DNA from: Mucilaginibacter sp.
Lineage (GTDB): Bacteria > Bacteroidota > Bacteroidia > Sphingobacteriales > Sphingobacteriaceae
Direction: 5' to 3'
DNA length: 52,308 bases
Assembly (NCBI GenBank): GCA_028288025.1
Contig: JAQBOM010000035.1
Coordinates: forward strand, 1 to 52,308
Under the pieces are notes generated by a model. The model saw only the letters and a list, made by a program, of their open reading frames with translations, was not told where the DNA came from and made no database searches. Positions 7,032-14,699 of this stretch are shown in pieces (positions within the stretch are counted from its first letter, which is position 1; every line of letters begins with the position of its first letter). Both the position numbers and the translations under genes were made by a program.

Positions 7032-8711
7032 ATGCTTCAAAAGCTCAGTATTAGCAATTACGCTTTAATCGATAACCTTGAGATCAGCTTCGGCAGCGGG
7101 TTAAATATACTTACAGGTGAAACCGGGGCCGGGAAATCTATTATTCTGGGTGCCCTGTCGCTCATATTGGGGCAGCGTGCCGAAAGCCGTTATTTCTTCA
7201 ACCAGCAAAAAAAATGTGTGATCGAAGGGCTTTTCAGGATCGAGGCTTTTCATTTGAAACAATTTTTTATAGATAACGACCTCGACTACGAACCCGAAAC
7301 CGTGTTACGCCGCGAAATATCGGCCGACGGTAAATCGCGTGCGTTTGTAAATGATACGCCCGTTAATTTGAATGCCCTTAAAGCTTTAGGCGAAAAGCTG
7401 ATCGATATCCATTCGCAGCACGCTACACTGGAGATCAACGACCCGGAGTTTCAACTGTTGGTTGTTGACGCGGTGGCCGGGCATGAGGATTTACTTAACG
7501 ATTATCACTTCAAATTCCGGTTGTTTAAAAAAGATACGGCCAGCCTGCATCAGCTTATCGCGGAAAGCGAAAAAGCAAAAGCAGACCTGGACTATTACCA
7601 GTTCCAGTTTGACGAACTGGAAAAAGCTGGTCTTACTGCCGGTGAGCAGGAGCGGCTGGAACAGGAACTTTATACGCTCTCAAATGCCGAAGAAATAAAG
7701 CGCAATTTATCGGGCGCGCAACATTTAATGCAGGAGGGCGAAACTTCGGCAATTATACAACTGCACGAGGCTGGGCATCAGCTATCATCATTGGAAAGGT
7801 TTAACCCGCTGATTGAAGAGCTCCGTCAGCGCTTAAACAGTACCGTTATTGAGCTGAAAGATATTGCTGCTGAAATTGAAAATATTGAACAGCGCACGCA
7901 TACCGACGAAGCACGCGCCGGGGAGGTCAATACCCGGTTGAGCCTGATCTATAACCTGCAAAAAAAGCATCGAGTTAATAGTGTCGATGAATTACTGCAA
8001 TTGCAGGACGACCTGTCCGGGAAAATCCAGCAAGCGGTTTTTGGTGACGAGGCCATTGAAAAATTACGCAGGCAATTAAATTCGGATCAAAAAGAGCTGG
8101 GAGCTTTAGCGGAGTCAATATCAGCCAACAGGCAAAAAGCCATACCGGGCATTCAGGCCAGCGTGGTTTCGGCCCTTTCGGAGATGGGTATGGAGAGCGC
8201 CGTACTGAAAGTGGAGTTGGAAGTCCGAAAGTCCAAAAGTCAAGACTTCCTCACCAAAAACGGCATCGATGAAGTCCGCTTTTTATTTACGGCAAATAAA
8301 GGTCATGCCCCGGCTGAAATGAGCAAGGTAGCCTCGGGCGGGGAGCTGTCGCGGCTGATGCTGGCGATAAAATCGCTAATCGCTCAGAACACCGCATTGC
8401 CGACTATCATTTTTGATGAGATCGACGCGGGGGTATCAGGCGAAGTGGCAAATAAGGTGGGCCAGATCATGGAGCGGCTGGCGAACAACCTGCAGGTGAT
8501 TACGATAACTCACCTTCCGCAAATTGCCGGCAAAGGCGGCAACCATTATTTTGTTTATAAAGACGATACCGCAACTGCGACTTACACGCGCATCAAGCAA
8601 CTGGATAGTAACGAACGCGTGCTGGAAATTGCCAAAATGCTAAGCGGCGATAACCCGGGTGAAAGCGCTTTGCAGAATGCGCGGGAACTATTGGGAGATT
8701 TACGATCTTAG
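7032..8711 (+). CDS. recN: DNA repair protein RecN
   Basis: SMC-like ATPase acting in double-strand break repair in the cytoplasm. The 559 residues show the Walker A loop GETGAGKS (29-36), a long coiled-coil middle, the ABC signature ASGGELSRLMLAIKSL and Walker B TIIFDEIDAGVSGEVANKV. Length is normal for the family. Two oddities concern repeat DNA: around 8221-8250 the reading frame runs through an AGTCCGAAAGTCCAAAAGTC-like stretch identical in style to the intergenic words and encodes RKSKSQDF just before the conserved VRFLFTANKG region; and the last codons (DLRS, stop) lie inside the word repeat starting at 8697. The start follows a terminator-like hairpin with no leader space. Confidence 0.93.
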   Translation: MLQKLSISNYALIDNLEISFGSGLNILTGETGAGKSIILGALSLILGQRAESRYFFNQQKKCVIEGLFRIEAFHLKQFFIDNDLDYEPETVLRREISADGKSRAFVNDTPVNLNALKALGEKLIDIHSQHATLEINDPEFQLLVVDAVAGHEDLLNDYHFKFRLFKKDTASLHQLIAESEKAKADLDYYQFQFDELEKAGLTAGEQERLEQELYTLSNAEEIKRNLSGAQHLMQEGETSAIIQLHEAGHQLSSLERFNPLIEELRQRLNSTVIELKDIAAEIENIEQRTHTDEARAGEVNTRLSLIYNLQKKHRVNSVDELLQLQDDLSGKIQQAVFGDEAIEKLRRQLNSDQKELGALAESISANRQKAIPGIQASVVSALSEMGMESAVLKVELEVRKSKSQDFLTKNGIDEVRFLFTANKGHAPAEMSKVASGGELSRLMLAIKSLIAQNTALPTIIFDEIDAGVSGEVANKVGQIMERLANNLQVITITHLPQIAGKGGNHYFVYKDDTATATYTRIKQLDSNERVLEIAKMLSGDNPGESALQNARELLGDLRS

Positions 8712-8773
8712 ATTTACGAATTACGATTTAATTGTAAATACCTCATAGTCGCCTAAATCTGATATCGTAAATC
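8697..8773. repeat. Word-type inverted repeat (GATTTACGAT word)
   Basis: GATTTACGAT (8697-8706) faces ATCGTAAATC (8764-8773), with additional copies of the word between. The left arm is also the 3' end of recN, encoding its last residues and leading into the stop codon. Confidence 0.7.
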
Positions 8774-8791
8774 TAAAATCGTAAATATAAT

Positions 8792-8799
8792 TATCTTTG
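8792..8799 (+). promoter_or_regulatory. fabI promoter -7 box
   Basis: TATCTTTG, exact Bacteroidota -7 form, 22 bases before the fabI ATG. The -33 box falls inside the repeat and is not clear. Confidence 0.65.
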
Positions 8800-8821
8800 C
8801 CACCACTATAAACTCTAAAAC

Positions 8822-9634
8822 ATGGCTTACAACTTATTAAAAGGTAAAAAAGGCATCATATTCGGTGCGCTGAACGAGCAATCCATAGCCTGGAAAGTGG
8901 CGCAACGGGCGGTTGAAGAAGGCGCCGAAATTATATTGAGCAACGCCCCTATCGCTTTACGCATGGGCGAGTTAAACAAACTGGCCGAAGAATGCAAAGC
9001 GCCAGTAATAGCAGCCGACGTTACCAGCAACGACGATATTACCAACCTGTTCACTAAATCGCAGGAACATTTTGGTGGCGGCGTTGATTTTATATTACAT
9101 TCTATCGGGATGAGCGTTAATGTGCGCAAGGGCATTACTTATACCGAAAACAATTACGACTTTACCCATAAGGGTTTGGATATATCTGCGCTAAGCCTGC
9201 ACAGGATATTGCAAACCGCCATGAAAATGGACGCGATAAATGAGTGGGGGTCGGTGTTGGCGCTAACATATATCGCCGCGCAGCGTGTATTTCCTGATTA
9301 TAACGACATGGCGGATAACAAGGCTTACCTCGAAAGCATCGCCCGCAGTTTTGGATATTATTATGGTGTAAAAAAACACGTGCGTATCAATACAGTATCG
9401 CAATCGCCAACACGTACAACGGCGGGTTCGGGTGTTAAAGGGTTCGACGGCTTTATCAATTACGCCGAAAAAATGAGCCCGCTTGGCAATGCCAACGCCG
9501 ATCAGTGCGCTGATTATTGCGTAACGCTATTCTCTGATTTAACCAAAATGGTGACGATGCAAAACCTCTTCCATGATGGCGGGTTCTCTTTCACAGGAGT
9601 AACCAACGCGGTGATCGAGCAGATGGAAAAGTAG
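8822..9634 (+). CDS. fabI: Enoyl-[acyl-carrier-protein] reductase (NADH)
   Basis: Cytoplasmic enzyme that carries out the last reduction in each cycle of type II fatty acid elongation. The 270-residue Rossmann protein has the FabI pattern: GIIFGALNEQSIAWKVAQ at the cofactor site, HSIGMSVN, and the catalytic Tyr and Lys in PDYNDMADNKAYLE (Tyr-x6-Lys). QSPTRTTAGSGV corresponds to the substrate-binding loop. It has its own promoter and is closed by a strong bidirectional terminator at 9683-9717, so it is a single-gene unit. Distinguished from ordinary SDR proteins by the Tyr-x6-Lys spacing. Confidence 0.93.
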   Translation: MAYNLLKGKKGIIFGALNEQSIAWKVAQRAVEEGAEIILSNAPIALRMGELNKLAEECKAPVIAADVTSNDDITNLFTKSQEHFGGGVDFILHSIGMSVNVRKGITYTENNYDFTHKGLDISALSLHRILQTAMKMDAINEWGSVLALTYIAAQRVFPDYNDMADNKAYLESIARSFGYYYGVKKHVRINTVSQSPTRTTAGSGVKGFDGFINYAEKMSPLGNANADQCADYCVTLFSDLTKMVTMQNLFHDGGFSFTGVTNAVIEQMEK

Positions 9635-9682
9635 GTATTGGAGGTTGGAGGTTAGAACTAAAGTCAGTAAAGTCAGAAAGAG

Positions 9683-9717
9683 AAACGAGCCCTTGCATTA
9701 TTTGCAAGGGCTCGTTT
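9683..9717. terminator. Bidirectional terminator
   Basis: A perfect 15-bp stem (9683-9697 with 9703-9717) and a 5-nt loop, with A residues on the left and T residues on the right. It serves fabI from the left and the leftward lipoprotein gene from the right. Confidence 0.85.
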
Positions 9718-9758
9718 AGCATAAAATGTTTTTACCGAAGGATGTTAACCTCTAATTA

Positions 9759-10151
9759 TTAGTTAGACGGAATCAATAACAGCTTCATTGTCAGGTTTGC
9801 AGGCGGCTGTATTACAGTTACACCATCGGATGCCTGTGCATATAAAGCAAGGCTGCCCTGGTTATGGGTGTAGCTGAACGATACGCCCTGGTAAACTTCG
9901 GGGATCTGCTCGTAAACACCATTGGTAAATGAAAAATAAACCAGCACGCCGCCATGATTATTAAAATAAGTATCAATTTCGGGCGTGTTAATTACCGAAG
10001 AATACGTTTTACCACCGTCAGTTGTGGTCCAGCTGGTGGATGCAACATTTATTAAGATGGTTTGATTTGGATTGGGCGTGATGTACTGTTTTGTACAAGA
10101 AGATGCTGCTATTACTACTACAGCACACATAATAGATAAGATTCGTTTCAT
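9759..10151 (-). CDS. Small lipoprotein of unknown function
   Basis: A 130-residue lipoprotein: signal segment with lipobox Cys19 (IAASSC), then a beta-rich domain with ILINVASTSWTTTDGGKTY and YEQIPEVYQGVSFSYTH. I do not recognise a named family; proteins of this kind are common and unnamed in Sphingobacteriaceae. It is a single leftward gene between a terminator and a long gap. The rich Thr/Ser/Asn content and lack of catalytic motifs suggest a structural or binding role at the cell surface or in the periplasm, which is inference. Confidence 0.75.
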   Translation of the reverse strand: MKRILSIMCAVVVIAASSCTKQYITPNPNQTILINVASTSWTTTDGGKTYSSVINTPEIDTYFNNHGGVLVYFSFTNGVYEQIPEVYQGVSFSYTHNQGSLALYAQASDGVTVIQPPANLTMKLLLIPSN

Positions 10152-10452
10152 AAATATGTTGTTATTTGACTATAAGATTAACGCTGGTTCAAAAGGTTTA
10201 ATATAGATTGAAATTTTTTTATTCGTAATAATATTGTCACCTTTTAATTATACGCAATAATATGGAGGAACGCGACAAAAATATTATTTTGCCTTTTGTT
10301 GTTCTACCCTCTCAAGCAAAATCCTTGCCGAATTGCGAATGATTTACACACAGGAATTTAAATGCACCGGGGTTTTTCCTGCTTAGTGCCTGTAATACAA
10401 ATATATAACTAAAGTGCCGGGTTTTTTTGTTGCAGGGTGTCGCACTTTTGTC

Positions 10453-10486
10453 GCAGGTGTCGCACCCGTCGCAGTGCGACACCTGC
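10453..10486. repeat. Strong hairpin (GTCGCA words)
   Basis: GCAGGTGTCGCAC (10453-10465) pairs exactly with GTGCGACACCTGC (10474-10486), 8-nt loop. Two more TGTCGCA copies precede it, so it is another word-type repeat. Confidence 0.75.
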
Positions 10487-10525
10487 TGTTATGAGGTCTG
10501 GCACAAGATCGTTACCATTTTCCTG

Positions 10526-10555
10526 TTGCATCATGTTAATTAATCTATAAATTTG
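10526..10555 (+). promoter_or_regulatory. Promoter of the sugar isomerase-like gene
   Basis: TTG (10526-10528), a 19-bp spacer and TAAATTTG (10548-10555), 34 bases before the ATG. Confidence 0.65.
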
Positions 10556-10589
10556 GTTAACCTACAATTATTTAAAATATACCTTAATT

Positions 10590-11516
10590 ATGAAAGAACC
10601 TCAGGTTTCCAGGCGCCGGTTTATTGGCACCGGCATACTTGCCGCGGCAGGTTTGGCCTTCACTTCAAAAAGTACGTTCGCCCGCTCAATTTTGTCCGCC
10701 GCTAAACCGAACTCGGTTTTTAACGGGGTACAGGTTGGGGTGATCACTTACTCGTTTAGGAGCATGCCCGGCAGTGCAGAGCAGCTGTTACAATATTGCA
10801 AGGATTGCGACATAAGCGCTATTGAGCTGATGGGCGATGCCGCCGAAGCTTATGCCGGCGCACCGAAACGTAATGGCAGCGCTGACTTCGCTGCAAAACT
10901 CGCCGACTGGCGCGCCAACTGCCCGATGGACAAATTCGTGGAGCTGCGAAAAATGTATAACGATGCCGGCGTAAAAATATATGCCTGGAAACCAAATGCT
11001 TTGGGCAAGCGCAATACAGATGCCGAAATTGAATACGCCTTTAAAGCCGGCAAAGCACTCGGCTGCAGCCATGTGACCGTTGAGCTGCCCGACGATGCGC
11101 AAACTCAACGCCTCGGCGACCTTGCTGCCAAACACAACATGATGGTCGGCTATCATGCCCACACACAGGCCACACCTACCCTTTGGGATACTGCGTTAAG
11201 CCAGTCGAAATACAATGCCATAAACCTTGATATCGGCCATTATGTTGCCGGGACAAGCAGCAGCCCTATTGACTTTATTTTGAAGCACCACGACAGGATT
11301 GTTAGCATGCACATCAAAGACCGCAAGTTTAATAACGGGCCAAATGCACCATGGGGCGAAGGCGATACGCCGATTAAAGATGTGCTTGCGCTGATGAAAA
11401 AGAACAAGTATAAATTCCCGGCCACTATCGAGCTGGAATATAATATACCCGCGGGATCAGACGCTGTTAAAGAAGTGATCAAATGCCGTGAATATGCGAA
11501 AGCGGCGTTGGCGTGA
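10590..11516 (+). CDS. Tat-exported sugar phosphate isomerase/epimerase-like protein
   Basis: A 308-residue xylose isomerase-like TIM barrel (AP endonuclease family 2 fold). A twin-arginine signal (SRRRFIGTGILAAAGLAF) sends it to the periplasm, so despite the common name the substrate is probably a free sugar or cyclitol. Metal and substrate residues are visible: VTVELPDD, MVGYHAHTQ, INLDIGHYVAG, SMHIKDRK and TIELEYN, where the Glu, Asp, His and Glu residues line the metal site in this fold. Tat-exported members are common in Bacteroidota, often beside sugar oxidoreductases. Here it has its own promoter and a convergent neighbour, so no operon partner tells its substrate. Confidence 0.8.
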   Translation: MKEPQVSRRRFIGTGILAAAGLAFTSKSTFARSILSAAKPNSVFNGVQVGVITYSFRSMPGSAEQLLQYCKDCDISAIELMGDAAEAYAGAPKRNGSADFAAKLADWRANCPMDKFVELRKMYNDAGVKIYAWKPNALGKRNTDAEIEYAFKAGKALGCSHVTVELPDDAQTQRLGDLAAKHNMMVGYHAHTQATPTLWDTALSQSKYNAINLDIGHYVAGTSSSPIDFILKHHDRIVSMHIKDRKFNNGPNAPWGEGDTPIKDVLALMKKNKYKFPATIELEYNIPAGSDAVKEVIKCREYAKAALA

Positions 11517-11521
11517 GGGGT

Positions 11522-11589
11522 GGTGAGTGGTTGATTAGGTTGGATTAAGTTGATTAGGTTAGAATGCTTGCCAACTTAATCAACTCACC
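11522..11589. repeat. Word-type inverted repeat between convergent genes
   Basis: A left half with GGTGAGTGGTTGATTA (from 11522) and several GGTTGGATTAAG words faces CAACTTAATCAACTCACC (11572-11589). The right arm supplies the TGA stop of the convergent gene ending at 11585. Confidence 0.65.
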
Positions 11590-11995
11590 GATGCTGCACC
11601 ATTAACAAAGCCTCATCCTCGTTTTTATAATATTCGAGGACGAGGCTTTGTTGTTTCATGTCCGGATGGCGGGTTAGCTCCTGAAACAGGGTGTTGATCT
11701 CGGGCAAATGATTTCGCCAGTCTTTTAAAGTAGTGTATAAATATTTCCCTTTCGGGATGGTATAATAGGGAAGTTTGTATTGCGCGGCCTCGCCGGAATA
11801 TTGTTCCTTTACACATGCACGGTAAATCATTTTACCGCTTGACATGTCCGAGACGCCGTATACTTCATGACCGTCAAAACCACCTAGCAAATCGCTTAGT
11901 TTTTTAAACGTATCATCAATACCCTCCGGAAAAGATTCCGCCTGCAGGTAGAAGGTTAAAATATCATTGGCTATATCATAGTTCTTTACATTCAT
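11585..11995 (-). CDS. GyrI-like effector-binding domain protein (tentative)
   Basis: A 136-residue cytoplasmic protein without signal or membrane segments. The order of elements (VYGVSDMSSGKMIYRACV, LPYYTIPKGKYLYTTLKDW, then a helix and a C-terminal EYYKNEDEALLMVQ strand) resembles stand-alone GyrI-like or AraC effector-binding domains, which bind small molecules. The match is by pattern only. Its neighbour is a DUF1801 protein 44 bases upstream on the same strand, so the two may be cotranscribed. The last codons lie in an inverted repeat. Confidence 0.5.
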   Translation of the reverse strand: MNVKNYDIANDILTFYLQAESFPEGIDDTFKKLSDLLGGFDGHEVYGVSDMSSGKMIYRACVKEQYSGEAAQYKLPYYTIPKGKYLYTTLKDWRNHLPEINTLFQELTRHPDMKQQSLVLEYYKNEDEALLMVQHR

Positions 11996-12039
11996 AATAA
12001 TCTGCTTTACTCAAATTTCGTAGTGCCTCAATTTGAAAT

Positions 12040-12471
12040 TTAGTTTTCACTCGTAACCTCAACCCCATATCGTATTGCCGCTTCAAGTATGCTAATGTTT
12101 ATATCTTTTAAATGATTGAACCTAATGCAATACCCGGTCACGCTCGCCTTGCCTAGTTCATTCCCATACGTTTGGGGTAAGTATGTCTTATCCCCGATAC
12201 CAAGGATATAGATAGAGATTCCCGTTTTGTTTGCGCTCATACCAATTTGATAAAACTCTCTGGTTTTCCCATCAGTATATTTTATTGTATGAAGTCCATA
12301 TCCTATATTAGGATTAGAAACGGTTTTATTTTCACTATTTTTACCATCCAGGAACCATAATTTACATGCTGGCATTACTTCCAGAATGATGTGGTGCAAC
12401 TCTCGCATGTCGCTACACTTTGGTTCAGGTTGGCTGGAAATATACTTTTCGATTTGTTCTTGTACGTTCAT
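12040..12471 (-). CDS. DUF1801 domain protein
   Basis: A 143-residue protein of the DUF1801 family, a small cytoplasmic alpha/beta fold of unknown biochemical role. The segments YISSQPEPKCSDMRELHHII near the start and FYQIGMSANKTGISIYILG in the middle are the family pattern; KASVTGYCIRFNHLKDIN is the typical C-terminal block. It lies upstream of the GyrI-like gene on the same strand. No function can be assigned from the sequence. Confidence 0.7.
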   Translation of the reverse strand: MNVQEQIEKYISSQPEPKCSDMRELHHIILEVMPACKLWFLDGKNSENKTVSNPNIGYGLHTIKYTDGKTREFYQIGMSANKTGISIYILGIGDKTYLPQTYGNELGKASVTGYCIRFNHLKDINISILEAAIRYGVEVTSEN

Positions 12472-12697
12472 ATGAAATATTGAATTATAGGTTGCTTACT
12501 TTGCCGTTTAAATCTCGCTTTAATTTTAGCGATACACTAATTCATTTCTTTTGCCTGTCTTCGAAAGTACCTTTCTCTTTTCTATGGTTCATCATTCAAA
12601 TTTCAAACTGAGACGCTACCCAAATTTTAGCAATTAACACGAAATAACAAGGCCGGGTAAATGCCATTTTAGGGGTGTTTTCGTGACATGATATTAT

Positions 12698-12705
12698 TAT
12701 ATTTG
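12698..12705 (+). promoter_or_regulatory. Promoter -7 box of the GlxA-type gene
   Basis: TATATTTG, exact -7 form. It lies downstream of the ATG at 12688 and upstream of the ATG at 12724, which decides the start in favour of 12724. Confidence 0.65.
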
Positions 12706-12723
12706 ACATATACTTTATTCAAT

Positions 12724-13713
12724 ATGAGGGAAATTGCCTTAATTATCCACGAAGACGCAACTTTATCAACCGTTACAGGGGCTATGGACATGCTGATCCA
12801 TACCAACAATCTTTTCCGGCATACTGGTAAACCGCTCCCGTTTAAAGTAACGCTGGCGGGCGAAAAATTAACGAATGACGTATTGCCGATTTCATCCCCG
12901 TTTGTTAGTTACAGCACCTTCGCGGAAATTAAAAACCCTGATCTGATCATCATCCCAGCGTTTTACGGCGACCGGACCGAAATGCTGAAAAAGCACAAGC
13001 CGCTTATTAACTGGATAAGCACCATGCACCAAAACGGGGCGGAAGTAGCCAGTTTATGCTCCGGTATTTATTTTTTGGCTGAGGCCGGATTGCTGGCAGG
13101 CCGCTCATGCACCGCGCATTGGAGCGATATGGAAGATATAGTGCGGCGGTACCCGGAGGTGAATTTCCTTTCGGATATGGTGATAACCGACCAGGAAAGC
13201 ATCTATACCAGCGGCGGGGCATTCTCGTCTTTAAACCTGATATTGTACCTCATTGATAAATTTTGTGGTCGGGATGTGGGCATTTGGGCAAGCAAAATGT
13301 TTTCATTGGATATGGACCGGATGAGCCAGTCGCATTTTGCCGTATTTAAAGGGCAGCGCCAGCACAATGATGACGACATCCAAAAGGCGCAAACCTTTAT
13401 CGAGCAAAATCATCACACGCAGTTAAACATCGACGAAATTGCAGAACATGCCAATATGAGCAAGCGCAATTTCATCCGGCGTTTTAAAAAAGCAACCCAG
13501 AATACACCTTTTGAATACCTGCAGCGCGTAAAGGTTGAAGCCGCAAAAAAAGCGCTCGAAAAAGGCGCGCAAAATATCAACTCTTTAGTATACGACACCG
13601 GCTACAACGATATCAAAACCTTCCGCGAGGTATTCAAAAAGATAACCGGCCTGACACCGCAGGACTATAGAAGAAAATATAGCCGGGATGTCTTGGTTGA
13701 CAGATTGAATTAA
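12724..13713 (+). CDS. GlxA-type AraC transcriptional regulator
   Basis: A 329-residue regulator with an N-terminal DJ-1/PfpI-like domain (about 1-180) and a C-terminal AraC helix-turn-helix domain (about 220-325). The DJ-1 part carries the nucleophile-elbow segment VASLCSGIYFLAEAGLL and TAHWSDME; in this family the domain senses rather than cleaves. The DNA-binding part shows LNIDEIAEHANMSKRNFIRRFKKATQ and VYDTGYNDIKTFREVFKKITGLTPQDYR, the two HTH units. The start at 12724 is chosen because the promoter lies between it and the upstream ATG. Convergent SDR and dehydratase genes follow; whether it controls them is unknown. Confidence 0.85.
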   Translation: MREIALIIHEDATLSTVTGAMDMLIHTNNLFRHTGKPLPFKVTLAGEKLTNDVLPISSPFVSYSTFAEIKNPDLIIIPAFYGDRTEMLKKHKPLINWISTMHQNGAEVASLCSGIYFLAEAGLLAGRSCTAHWSDMEDIVRRYPEVNFLSDMVITDQESIYTSGGAFSSLNLILYLIDKFCGRDVGIWASKMFSLDMDRMSQSHFAVFKGQRQHNDDDIQKAQTFIEQNHHTQLNIDEIAEHANMSKRNFIRRFKKATQNTPFEYLQRVKVEAAKKALEKGAQNINSLVYDTGYNDIKTFREVFKKITGLTPQDYRRKYSRDVLVDRLN

Positions 13714-13737
13714 CGGGTGAGAAGGAGAGTCAAGACG

Positions 13738-13845
13738 CAAGAACCAAGAGACAAGACAAAAAGACTTAGCGATGGCTTTCCTTTTCGATGCTTCAGGTAA
13801 CTTGATCTTACTTCTTGGCTCTTACTTTTTGACTCTTGGTTCTTG
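13738..13845. repeat. Word-type inverted repeat (AAGAACCAAGAG word)
   Basis: CAAGAACCAAGAG (13738-13750) faces its exact complement at 13833-13845. The gap from 13731 to 13870 is filled with variants of CAAGA and TCTTG words in both orientations, between convergent genes. Confidence 0.75.
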
Positions 13846-13877
13846 CTTCTCGGCTCTTGATTCTCGGCTCTAACTCC

Positions 13878-14645
13878 TTAATAAGGCGACGGGCTCACCG
13901 CGGTCCAGCCGCCGTCGATAATTATATTTTGCCCCGTGATGTGGCGCGACTCCGCCGACACCAAAAATAGCACTGCATTTGCCACATCTTCAACTGTAGC
14001 CGGGCGGCCCATTGGTGTTATGCGCGACCATGTATTTTTATATTCCGCGTCTTCCGTTGTACGTTCGGTTAATGTCGCACCAGGGGCCACCGTGTTTATT
14101 GTGATTTGATACGGCGATAGTTCTACAACCAAACTTTTAGCCAGCATTTCGAGCGCGGCTTTTGTCATGCCGTAGGCTGCAAGGTCTTTATGCGCCTGGT
14201 GGCCAGTCACCGACGACATAAACAGGATGCTGCCGCCGCTTTGCTGTTCGATCATTTGCTGCGCCGCTTTTTGCGCCAGGAAAAAGCTTCCCTGCAGGTT
14301 CAGGTTCGTTACGCTTTGCAGCGATGCGGGTGGATAATTTAAAAAGTCACCGTATAGCGTGATGCCTGCATTGGCGATGGCGATGGTCAGCTTGCCAAAT
14401 TGCTGCACTGCGGTATCTACCATTTTTTGTATAAAATCCACATCGGCGGCGTCCCCGGCAAGGGGATAAACCTTTCCGCCTTCAGTTGCAATTTTATTGG
14501 CGGCGGCTTTAACCAATTCTTCATTGATGTCATTGATCAATATCTCTGCGCCGGTGAGCGCCATTTGCCGGGCGATCTCAAAGCCTATGCCCTGCCCCGC
14601 GCCCGTGATGATGGCTACCTGTCCCGTGAATTTTTTTGCTGTCAT
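13878..14645 (-). CDS. SDR-family oxidoreductase
   Basis: A 255-residue classical short-chain dehydrogenase. It has the nucleotide motif TGAGQGIG near residue 15, the NAG motif (IANAGITLYG), the catalytic Ser in FMSSVTGHQ and Tyr-x3-Lys in YGMTKAA, and the terminal GQNIIIDGGWTAV. It lies 54 bases downstream of a sugar-acid dehydratase gene on the same strand, separated by a palindrome, so it probably oxidises a sugar or sugar acid in the same catabolic route. Similar to L-fucose or L-rhamnose dehydrogenases in length and layout; the substrate is not readable from the sequence. Confidence 0.85.
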   Translation of the reverse strand: MTAKKFTGQVAIITGAGQGIGFEIARQMALTGAEILINDINEELVKAAANKIATEGGKVYPLAGDAADVDFIQKMVDTAVQQFGKLTIAIANAGITLYGDFLNYPPASLQSVTNLNLQGSFFLAQKAAQQMIEQQSGGSILFMSSVTGHQAHKDLAAYGMTKAALEMLAKSLVVELSPYQITINTVAPGATLTERTTEDAEYKNTWSRITPMGRPATVEDVANAVLFLVSAESRHITGQNIIIDGGWTAVSPSPY

Positions 14646-14662
14646 TTTTGATTATGCCTTCT

Positions 14663-14691
14663 ATAGCGATGGGTTTTAAACCCATCGCTAT
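14663..14691. repeat. Palindrome between dehydratase and SDR genes
   Basis: ATAGCGATGGGTTT (14663-14676) and its exact complement (14678-14691) with one base between. It has no T tract on the minus strand and looks like a dispersed palindromic unit or a cotranscript processing hairpin. Confidence 0.65.
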
Positions 14692-14699
14692 GTTATATG

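Larger units (their letters stand above)
10152..10589. other. Long intergenic region with hairpin and promoter
   Basis: No gene seen. It contains several TGTCGCA words, a strong hairpin at 10453-10486 and the promoter of the next gene. The left part is A+T-rich and presumably carries the leftward lipoprotein promoter, which I could not place. Confidence 0.6.
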
